This document shows, in pieces, positions 38,760-50,700 of a stretch of DNA of 64,000 nt; position 1 is the first letter of the stretch; the number at the start of each line of letters is the position of its first letter. This DNA is from Diadema setosum (lineage: Eukaryota > Echinodermata > Echinoidea > Diadematoida > Diadematidae), in the NCBI GenBank assembly GCA_033980235.1, contig CM067074.1, positions 36,147,723 through 36,211,722 of the forward strand, in the 5' to 3' direction. A model generated the notes under the pieces. The model saw only the letters and a list, made by a program, of their open reading frames with translations, did no database searches and was not told where the DNA came from. The translations under genes were made by a program, and so were the position numbers.

Positions 38760-41700
38760 TAAAAAAAAATATATATATATATTAGAGATATAAAAAGTGA
38801 TTAGTCATTTCCCTCCTGGATGTTGAGGCCATGGGGTTGGATGGTGTGAAGTCGTCTCATCCAGAGCTTCTCTCTGCTGGTTCTGACTGTGTCTGGACGA
38901 GTGCCTAAAGATTCAATGCCCTGTAGAGTCATATCAGTGATGGAATGATCGGGTAGATTGAAATGGTGGCCCACTGGAGTGTCGAGCTTGGCTGTGTTGA
39001 CAGTAGATCTGTGTCCGTAGAAGCGTCTTTTGAGTGTTGTCTTGGTTTCCCCAACATACTGGATTCTACAAATTCTGCAAGTGATGAGATACACGACATT
39101 AGTGGTAGTACAAGTGATGTTTCCCTTTGTGTGGTGAGAGAGGCCGGTAGAGTTGCTGGTGAAAGAGTCACTCTCATGGATGTGTATGCTACAAATGATG
39201 CACCTGCTGGCTGAACATTTGAATGTGCCATGCTGTAAAGGAGAAGAATTGTCAATTGCTACATGATTTATGTAATTCACATATACAGAGAGAGAGAAAA
39301 AGAAGAGAGGGAAAACATCTGAGAAAAAGAGAGATATAACCTGAAAACGTGCGACTGTGTGCGTAAAGGACCGTCGTCTTTGTATTTATCTACTCGTGTA
39401 GGCGGATACTCACTGCCGCAGCCAACCTCGTCGGAAAAGTCATGGCAATCTACCAAGTGATCACACCTGGCTACAGTCCTGATCGTCTGCAGTCCCGACG
39501 AACACACGAAGCCGTGAAGATCAGCGCTTTCAAACGTGGCTGGGGGCATGAATGACATAGTACAGATATTCTATTAAAACTATTTGTATTTGCCGTTAAG
39601 AACACTTTAATATGATAAAGACGAATTTCTCTTTTACTCTGCGGGAATTCCGGAAAAGTTAAAACTTAATCTATTTTGAAAAGTAAGAGCAAAATAATTT
39701 CATAAGCACACCATCAAAAAAATTTTGATCAAAACTGGATATATTGGATTGTTATGGAATTGTAAGATTTTGCAAAACAGCATTGTAACCGTTAATATGA
39801 ACTCGACATAACTGAGCTGATGATACTATCACCTAACAATTTCTATTGATCGTGTGCAAAAAGCTAGGGACTGGGCGGCTATGACATGGTCAGAGAAAGT
39901 TCCTCGTTGTATTAGCGTCTAATTGCAGATTAGATTAGCGTCTAATTGCAGATTGTTACGGGTAGACAGGGAAATCATAGTAGAATCAGTTTTCATGATC
40001 GTATAATTGACGATCTTGCACACCAATCTATTTCTGAAGGATCCAAAACATCTTTCGTTCTCATTTTCAGATCTAGAAGATGTTTCCTAATGAATTCATC
40101 AAATGACATATAACTTTATAATTGTTTTGTAGCGTTGGGTTGTATGCGTTTGACGTAAATAATGTCCTTTTTCAGGAAGGACAAACCCACCCTGCGTGTA
40201 GCCTTACTGACTGACCAGTTGGAATTCATTGAAACAGTGTCTAAATCATCTGTCTCAAACGTTGCTAAATGTGTTAAACTAAATTATCTTTGATTAAAGG
40301 GGACATATATATCGAAAAGAGCGGCAGAAAGAGAAACCTAAAAATTCTTACTGTTAATGACAGACGAATACACATCAAAGTCAAAACCATCAAACTCCCC
40401 CATGACGTCACTGCAAAACTGGACTGTTGTGTGACCGCCATTCGGTAGAAACAGTGACGTCACATTGGCGCTTGTCAGCTTGAAAGTGTTGGTGGTGTTA
40501 TTGTGAGTGAACCGGTGACTTACTGTGAGTGTGTCCCAAGGTCGCTCGATGTCCAAAACCTTAACTTGTATCGAAACCTTTGGAAATATTTTAACAAAAT
40601 GTCAAGAAAGCACATTGAAACTCATTAACAAAACCGCATTATCATAGCGACAAAGGAGTACATACCCAGTTAAACTGAAGGGGGGGGGGGCCTTGTACTA
40701 TAATTACTTCTCCCTGCCATGGAATTTTATGGGGTAATCCATTATTATGTCTCAGAGATCATAGGATAAAGAGTTCTCAAGATAGCTTGTGTTCATATTG
40801 TAACGGGTTGGTAGTTTGCTGCCGCCTACGTTGGGAGAGCTAGATAGGCAATCGAGACAGAGATTGAGCTGCGATAATCGGTATAAATCTACACGAATCT
40901 GGTTTGTATGACATTGTGATTATTTGATTATTCGGTATTATTGCGAGACTGTTCATCAATAAAGAATTGAGATAGTGACGATAATTTGATCTGAATTGAA
41001 GAATCTTTGAATGTCAGTCCCATGAATGCTTGTGGACGGCGTGGCTGTGCAGGTTCTGACTGGTGATGTGCGGGGAAGTGCCGAGTGGTGTTGGCGGTCG
41101 TTACAATAATTCATCTGATATAACCCCTCAGTCTGCCAGTTGTGTTACGCCTCGTCATCATCTTCAAAAATGACCCCTGTGCGTAAAGCGAATCCTATGA
41201 TTAAATGTACTGTTTACCATTGGGAGCAGTGATTTAAAAAATGTTCAAGATATCACATTTGACACATATGTGTAGGTCAGTTGTTTCACAAAACACCCTA
41301 CCATATCAAGAATTTCGCAGCAAAGCCTAAAATATAAGGAGATTTCACTTTTTTCCAATTAAACCATAACTGTTGACGGCTTAGTCTAGAAACATTGTTA
41401 TTATAACTATTGTTAACATTTTTTATATTTAACAATACATTGTACTTAACATTCCTAACTCACATTATAGAACTATTTTCAAGCACTAAAGCTTGGTTTT
41501 TGTTTCATCTGCAAATGGTAAATAATGCCTTTAAAGGGGAGGTCCAAACGATTTTAATAATTGCACATAATGTAGTACATACATTGACAGCTCCACGTAT
41601 AGATTTGTGAAATTCATTGTGGTTCTCAAGCAGAGAAACCAATACCCTGAAAAAAAAAAAATCTTCTTTTGATCTGCTTTCTTGAGCCCCCATTCATGCA

Positions 41701-44700
41701 TTAGTTTATGGTGAAGCTGCAATGTCATCGTCCTTGTACATTGTGATTTGTTTTCAATTTTGAAAACATTCGTATTCCTCATCCAGATAACTATCAATTC
41801 TGAAACTCTGTTCCCAGTATTATTGTTGAAGTGTAAACGTCTGAAAATCATCCGGAGGTCTCCTTTAAGAATTGTTGACTGGAGTATAGCGGAAATAGAG
41901 AGGATAGAAATGGCAAGCTTATCAAATGCTACACCTTGAATGCAATTAACCTTTTGAATTTTCATCTCGAATTATATGTGGTATTGTCAATGCTGCTTTA
42001 GGAAATATTTTTACAATTTCATAAACTAAAGCTAACCTCGATCATTGCAAACGCAAGATGATCAATAACTTTTAGTGACCGACATTCTTTAACCCTTTTT
42101 GTGCCACATTTGTTTCTTGTCCATAAGTTTGTGTGTGAAATTTATGCACATTTCAGTCATTAGCACATAATAGGGTAAAGATGTGCTTCTTAAAAAGTAG
42201 CATTATTGTGGAGGAGATTTCCGCTTGGAATCAGATTCTAATGATGTGCTCTGTTTGGGTTCCATGCTCATGAATCTAATTCTCTACTTATAAGATGCCC
42301 TCGATTAAAGTGTCTTGTGAGAGTACACGTAACTTTCTTCCTGTGGTGAATGATCTCTTTGTGACGTAATTGACTGCAGCGTGACTGTGACTGCCTTTAC
42401 ATCGCCCTTTTAATGTTTTGATTTCACATGCTGGTACAACGTAGACAAGTCATCATTATCATTATCATTATACCAGAGACTGATAATTGAAGGCAATCAA
42501 ACTTGGAGAATATTGTCGAGTATTATAAAGATCTGAAGCTATGGGGTGGGGGTGCAGTAGCGTGTGTGTGTGTATTCTCACTACCAAACCTATGATCAAG
42601 TTTGCAATTTAGAAAATTAGACATAATCATACACATTATAGGCACCTCCTTTCCGATCCTCCCACAGTTGCGCATGATACGCTCTACCACCCTTGATACC
42701 TTCAAATCTCAATTAAAGAACTACATTTTTTTTTTCTGGTCAGCAACTTTTTGTGAAAAACGGGTGACGTATTTCAGGAGCCGGGGACCTTTGAACGTTC
42801 TTTGTGAAATATATGGCACTATGTAAATGCTGTTCTTTTATCATCATCATAATAATGATAATAACATTGGTAAAACCAATACTGTGAGACATTGCTCACC
42901 CTTTGATCCATAATTACAGACGAACACAACCAACCAAGTTCTTGATTTGAAAAGTGAATCTCTCGCGATAAATGAGCCATCTTTCTTCATTTGATCTCGA
43001 CTATAATCAATTTCTCCGAGGCATTGTGCCTTGACCTATGGTGCAAGTTTTAATCTAGAGCTTTAATGACATTGGAACACGATACTAAAGCATAATACAT
43101 TACGTGACCTGACTTTGCAGATGGTGTTTCCTTCCAAACCATATCCTCAAGTTTACTGCCTTCACGGTTGGAATCTGGTTGGTATACTTCAATGTACTTC
43201 AATATGTATGAAGACCTGAATATAAGAACGACCCAAGTCCAATTTTTGGCCAAATTCAGTTTGCCATGGGAAATTGTAGCTTATGCATGGACTCATCTTG
43301 TGTATAAATGACAAATCCTAATTACCCCCGGAAGTGCCTAAAATAAATGAGTTAAATCTTATATGAATGGAAGAATGAAGGACTTGGGTCATTCTTACAT
43401 TCATATTATAGCGCCCTCTCTCGTCCTTCTCTCATCTCTATAGCAGAATATCATGTATATGAATCAAAGAACGACCCAAGTCCATATGAATCAAAGAACG
43501 ACCCAAGTCCATCACACAAAATGGCCTCTCCACAATTAATGTAAATGTCAATTGTCATAATAATATATGTTCCATTTGTATATACAATGTTGCCTTCCCA
43601 TCACAGTTAAATAGAATATTATTGGACAAATAAAAAAGATATGAAGTTTTTTTAAGTTTACTCGAAATGGTCTTCCATGGACTTGGGTCGTTCTTATATT
43701 CATATACTCGTATGTATCCAGCGTATAGATCGTACAGAGATGTGTACGTGACTATACACATGTTAGGGTTTATAGGCTCTACTTCAAAACTCCTAGTCTG
43801 CCCATGCGACATCTATATATCATAATGAAGGGGGCCGAGTGGGTGGATGAGAGCGAGAGAGATGATGAGATGAAGTGAGAACGGTGTGTGTCCATGATGG
43901 GGATGGTTATTAAAAAAAAGTCAAAAAGGACAAGCACTTGACAGGAGTCATGTTAACAGCAAGCAGAGAGGTCTCTTTTATTGACTCATAATATAGTCAT
44001 AACACAATTACAGCCCCTAAAATGCAGTTTCGGCGAACCCTTGAGACACTATTAAGTGTACAGCATCATAAAGTCCGCACATGTTTAACACTAAAAACAA
44101 CCCATTCATAGTAACATACAGATACCAAGAGAGTTATTGTCCCTTAAGCCATGTAAATCACGGTGGAGTATCAATAGTAGTCTCATAACTAATGAAAGCA
44201 TCCGCCGTCACTAGCTGAATGTGACCTAAAAGCTCTCTGCGTTATTTCATTAGTCACGACTCTTCAAAAACATGATGCATTAAACAGACTTTAAATGGCC
44301 GGATACAATATTGCGGAGCCATTTGATACCATGTAGGTGTGAGACCACCATCCTATACCTATAAATACAGGTCTTATTCATCATAATTAGCTGTGAGAAA
44401 AATTATACCTGTTTTGATTTAGGGTCCTACGGAGATCTGACCGAAACTCTTGCTATTTTGTTCGAATGATAAAACAACAAATTATACAGCACTTATCTCT
44501 TCACTAATTTAAAGTACTGAACAGTTTACCGAAGTCTGATATGTATCCATTATAAACACTTTCTATAAACTTCCTAAGATCACATTTGCGCTTAAATAAA
44601 AGTCACCCGATATCATACGGACAAATCCTCTCTTCCATCTATCACTCCTAACATTTAGAAGTCACTTCGTCCCAGTCAAATCGACTGTGACGCCTACTCA

Positions 44701-47700
44701 AAACAATGACAATCACACACCTGATTCATAAACTACATTAAATCAGGAAGGTCAACAAGGTAAGATGGGGGTATCAAAATGTTGAAATGTTATATTACAC
44801 CAAACTACTGATGATCTTACAACTTTAGATCACAGGTACACCAACCATGAAAAAATAAATGCAAATCAACACAATGTCTGGGAATGGCAAACCTCACATG
44901 ATGGTAACTGCACTGCAATATTTTTAGCTCCTCCATTGTGCGTGCCACATAAGTTGTGATCAATACCCAGGTAGCTTCTTATATCTCTAGCCAGACAACA
45001 TACTTACAATATACCCTAGTCCCTCCCATCAATACAGAATCTTACTCTATTAGGGGAAGCAAATGAATGAAAAATTTGTGACGTTCTCATATTCATCAAC
45101 TCATGTTCTGTGAACAGAAAACAGAGAGGTGCCAGCCACATGGGTGCGCCCCTCTGTTGCTGATGACTTTCCACACGCCTATTGTGGCGTCTGACAATCC
45201 CTACAATAATATCAGTGAAATTTTGTGGCAAGCGTATAGAATCTACAATACACTCATATCCACGTTATAGTATACTGATAACTTTGCCGATTTCAAGACA
45301 GAGAGAATTGCAAATTACATGATTTTCGCTGAAAAACAGAACAACTTTTAGAGGAGAAATCACAATTTTGGATATCTTACCAATTTCTCGTCCAAACTTT
45401 CAAGACATTTTAGGGAGCAATCTGCCACTATTTGAATTAATCTAATCAATGTCATGTCACTTGAACAGTTGACTTAAATACACAAATCTTCAGTGTCAAT
45501 ATTACAAAAACAACAAGAACAACGACAACACATTGCTATGAGTCTAATGGCCGAGTTCTCATCATCTTTGACCCCATTTACATTGCAGGACTGGGCCGAG
45601 CCCGGGCTGAGCCTTGGCCGAGACTACCTCCATCAGAGCTTGGTCAATGTGCGCGGGCGTTTTTGATACTGCATTCAGCCTTTTGCGCGTTTACAGTGAA
45701 AGGAAGGCCGGGTTGAGCCCGGCCGCGGCCTGAGCCCGGCCTTTTCATTCATTGTAAACGCGGTCGTTGTTGGTGTGTTGAAAAAGTTGAGCTAAGCGCA
45801 ATAGACCGGGGGCCCAGGAGGTTTATTCAACCGAAAAGCGGACAAGCAACTGACCTCATAGGAAGTTTACATGGACCCTAGACATCACAAAAATGCATTG
45901 CTGCCGGGTCTCATCGTTGGCCTTCCCGCCAAAATCACGCAATGTATGACGTCACTTCCGGTTGGCCCTTTTCCCAAATTTTTTAGACAGTTTGAGTTGA
46001 ATGATCATTATTAAGATGTCAGTTTCGGCATCTAAGAGTGTCCTAGATATATTTTATTTGGTATCCAACTATTTTGGAGTATGTATTTACCAACTGTTTG
46101 CCCATTTTCTATGTGGTGATGCTCCTGAGGGTGAATATAATCATGGCAATCATTGTCGACGTCGCTGTTTTTAGAGAAAATGACACCTAGATTTCGATCA
46201 CTTTCTAGATGATAGTTGTTAATACTCTCTATAAATATCTCAATCTTGTCTAACGGTTGTAAAAATCTATATCCAGCCCTTCTTGTGATTTGAGATAAGT
46301 CTAGTCTGTTCAAACATTAAAAAGTATAACCCTTCTACCATTTAGGGTAGCGCCCTCTGTGATCCGAACCTTTGCAACATAAAATTAAACTTTGAAACAA
46401 AGCATTATTGGACACATGTTGGAGATTAATGTTCGTATGATGCGCACAAAAAAAAAAATGTATATCTCGTCAAAATGTTATAATGTTCTTCGCTTAAAGC
46501 TTCTAGATAATTTATGAAAGAGAGTACAGGAACTAGGCAATATCTTAATCTTGTACATGGGCAAACAGTATTTGCATCATTACGACCAAGAGTCAAACTA
46601 AATTCGCAATATTTCGGGACACAGCCTTTAGAATGTCTTCGGCATCACTGACGCTTCCATCACTCTCATCGCTTTCATCACTCTCATCACTTTGCTCACA
46701 CCATGTCCCTTCGGATTCCTCATCGTCTCGGTTTGCATTATCTGAAGGACTGAACGATGAGCCTTCGAGAGATGCGGGGACTGCACTTCCTTGGTACCAG
46801 TCTGGCTCAAAGTACTAGCTAGTACTTCTGGGTAGATTTCCACCCATAGTGTACAAGACTGCCGTGCTGGCTCTCTTCCACATTCTGGCGACATACTGTG
46901 CTCTTCGGATGTGATTTTTAAGTGTTGTGGCACAGAGAGGAAGAGAATTAGTAAATAGCAGATGATTTTATTCAGTCTTGCAAGGGGCAGTACCTTTGTC
47001 ATGTCCACTGCTCATTCGCTTAAAGACATTGTATAGTATCTGGCATCATTTATGTCCGATGTTGCAAAGCCACACAGTGGGCAGATGAAGAATGTGGCAG
47101 CTCGAATATCTACTTCCTCGTTTGAGAGAGACTGAAAAGATTTGATGTGTGTTGCACTATTTTCCATCTTTTGATAAGGTTTTACTTTCCCTTTCCTGGA
47201 GAAACGTGAAGTGAAATCGCAACCTGTCGGGGAGACCAATATGATTGTGCATCGGTGATGTCAGGTTGCTTCTCTTCGAGAACTGTTGCAATTTTTGAGA
47301 CATCAACTTACCTTCTGTTTTTGCCCGAACCAAAGTGTATAATTATTTTTCCTTCATCCAACCTGGCACAGTACAGCAAGATGATGAAGACGTCTGTGTC
47401 ACTGGACCTAACGAAGATAATGCCCTCTTATTTGCATATTAGCTTCTACATGATGGCCTTGCAAGTGTCTCGGCATATCTGCTTACAGTTGGTTGTTGGC
47501 ATTCCTCAATTCTACAAAGCTTCTGCCATGGGAAACATGCAACATTTTCTGGTCAATAACTTGTCCATACTGGTTTTTCCTCCGTTCCTACATGATATAT
47601 CTTGCAAACTGTTCCTTGACAGAAGAACTCTTAGAGTAAATCCTTGCCTCTATAGCGCTGAACCTGATCTGTCCCAGTAATGAAGAGTTCATGTGAAATA

Positions 47701-50700
47701 GAACATTCAGGTTTCGATCAGGAACGTCTCTGGCTCCTTCAGCTGCGTGCACTCTGTGTACTGCTGTTTTAGATCTCTACGTTTTCTGAGGCAAAGTTTA
47801 ACATTTTGATTCTGGGAACTGACTTCAGGAACCTGTAACTGTCAGCTGCACATTCATCTTGAAGCTCAGTCCGTCTTTTCTACCCTCGTTCAAGTGTTGT
47901 TAGGAGAAATTGCCTCGTTGTCTCACTGGCCACGTTCCTCGATGAGATATTGATGAGCTCAGAAGGACCATCATAGACAAAGGGATTGTATGTGTTTTTG
48001 CCTTTTCCATTGCGGCCACGAGCGTCATGTGCCGAGTTCGGTCATATTCACCCTCAATGGTACCATTACAGAAAAAGAAGAATAATTATATGGTTGTCCA
48101 TACTCTTATCTATTGAGATACCAAAAATTAATAATTTAGCACACTCTAAGATGATCATACAGACATGTTATTGATGATGCTTCTATGGAATCTGTCTCAA
48201 AATTTGGAGAAATGGCCAAATGCCACAAAAAGAACATGTTGGTGCTTTTTTACGTTGCAAATTTGATTTGATCAAGATCAAGTGACCACATTTCCAGCAT
48301 GCTGTCAAATTTGTAACGGTGCCATTGAGGGTGAATATGAACACGGCACACCATACAACTTCGCCGCAATTGAAAAGGCATTGCTCTCTAGATTTTTGAA
48401 TCATCAGACGAGGCGGTTAGATATGTTGCAACTATGTGATATCTGCCAACGATAACAGCAGTGAAAGGTCTCAAGACGTAGAGGAAGACGCTGCACTGGG
48501 TGAACTTTGTGCGAAACTTGATACGAGAGCTTCTTCAAAGACAAGTGAGACAACGAGGCAATTTCTCCTAACAACACTCGAACGAGGGCAGAAAAGACGG
48601 ACTGAGTTTCAAGGTGAATGTGCAGCTGACAGTTACAGGTTCCTGAAGACAGTTCCCAGAATCAAAATGTTAAACTTTGTGTCAGAAAACGCAAAGAGGT
48701 GTAAAACAGCAGTAAAAAGAGTACACGCAACTGAGGGAGCCAGAGACTGTTGCAGCTGAATCAAGTGATACAATCGATCTTAAGCACATTCTTAGCTACC
48801 ATCTCACTAAAGTACCTCTTTCGCTGGCCCATCAAGTAATGGGGACACCCCTGAAGACTGAGAAAGCAGCTTTGACAAGGCTGCTTAAAGGGACTGTACA
48901 GTACTGGTGGAGGTGATAATTCAGGTTTATAACATTCCTAAGTGAGAAAATGAGGAACCTCTTATGAAAAATGAAAGAGCATGTAATTTTAAAAAGGATT
49001 CAACGTTTATTTGATGAAAATTGGTTTTCAAATGGCTGATTTATCCAAAAAAAGAAAAGTGGTAATAAAAGGCGACAGGCCACGACTTTTATTAGGATCT
49101 CTTTGTTTCACTTTGTTTTTGGATATCTCAGCCATTTCAAACCCGAGTTTCATCAAGTAAACCTTTGATTCCCCTTTGGATTGCATGCTCTTTGCCAATT
49201 CACAGAGTGGTTTCTGAATCTCTCGCAAAATGTTAAAGGGCTCATACAGTTTTGGTTGAGACCTAACTTCAGGTTTTTAACATTTTGGGGTGAGATAATG
49301 AGAGTCCTCTTTTGAAATATGAAAGAGTATGTAATTCCAAGAGGAATTCAACGTTTATTTGATGAATTATTTGATGGTCATGAAATTACTGAGATGCCCA
49401 AAACAGAGTAATACTAATAAATTGTGGGACACACATATCATTATGATTGCTTTTTTAATTTGTTTTTGGATGTCTCAGCTATTCTAAAACCGATTTTCAT
49501 CAAATAAACTTTCAATTCCTCTTAGAATGGCATGCTCTGTACTATTTCATAAATGATTTCTTGGTATCTCGCAAAAAGTAAAAAGCCAAATCCTCAGCTC
49601 CACCAATACTGTACCATCCCTTTAAAAGCTAAATCCTCACCTCAACCAGAACTGTATAGTCTCTTTAAACGGCAAAACGAAGAAACAAAATTAATTTTCC
49701 TGTGATCTCAGCAAGAATGATTGACGGAGGCATCATCATTCATGAGACAATTCTACAACACAGCAGTTTAACATATGGCCAAGGGTCTCTTGAAGAAAGT
49801 TTGCTCATGTCGCGGAGAAGAAATTCACTTGATACTAGACAAAATATACCAATCCCCCTTCATCAAAGGTCCTGAGGGAAACCTGCAATGTTCTACCTCA
49901 CATGAGTTCTTCATTGCTGGGCCAGATCAGGTTCAGCGCCATAGAGGCAAGGATTTACCCAAGAGTTCTTCATTCAAGGAACAGTTCGCAAGATATCGGA
50001 ATGGAAGCCCCAGTATGGACAGGTTATTGGATAGAAAATGTGGTGTGTTTCTCATGGCACAAGCTGTGTAGAACTGAGGAATGCCAACAACCAACTGTAC
50101 ATATGCCGAGACACTTGCAAGGCCATCATGAAGAAGCTAATATGCAAATAAGAGGGCATTATCTTCGTGAGGTCCAGTGACACAGACGTCTTCATCATTT
50201 TGCTGTACTGTGCCAGGTCGGATGAAGGAAAAATAATTATAGACTTTGGTTCCGGCAATAACAGAAGGTAAGTTGATGTCTCAAAATTGCAGCAGTCCTC
50301 GAAGAGAAGCAACCTGACATTAGCGATGTACATATTGGTCTCCCTGACAGGTTGCGATTTCACTTCACGTTTCTCGAGGAAAGGGAAAGTAAAACCCTAT
50401 CAAAAGATGGAAAATAGTGCAACACACATCAAATGTTTTCAGTCTCTCTCAAACGAGGAAGTCGATATTCGAGCTGCCACATTCTTCATCTGCCCACTAT
50501 ATGGCTTTGCAACATTGGACATAAATGATGCCAGATATTATACAATGTCTTTAAGCGAATGAGCAGTGGAGGTGACAAAGGTACTGCCCCTTGCAAGACT
50601 GAATAAAAAATCATCTGCTATTTGCTAATTCTCTTCCTCTCTGTGCCACAACACTTAAAAATCACATCCAAGAGCACAGTATGTCGCCACAATGTGGAAG

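Larger units (their letters stand above)
37869..39275 (-). mobile_element. 5'-truncated Penelope-like element (GIY-YIG endonuclease part and 3'UTR)
   Basis: On the minus strand 39255-38801 encodes a GIY-YIG endonuclease domain as found at the C-terminus of Penelope-like elements: NVVYLITCRICRIQYVGET, then LKRRFYGHRS, TPVGHHFNLPDHS and REKLWMRRLHTIQPHGLN. The 3'UTR includes AGATTCTGCTAGGATCGAAA near 37935 and low-complexity runs. A 16-bp repeat TACATGATTTATGTAA at 37869-37884 and 39260-39275 flanks it. Intronic, between the two LDLa exons, same strand as the receptor. Confidence 0.85.

Noticed and set aside
38700..38790. CRISPR-like regular repeats
   Set aside because: Simple AAT and TA microsatellites; no spacers, and the genome is eukaryotic.
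45016..45231. Minus-strand frame with an acceptor and GTAAGT donor, considered as the missing CUB exon
   Set aside because: In the only long frame a TAG precedes the donor, and no CUB signature is visible.
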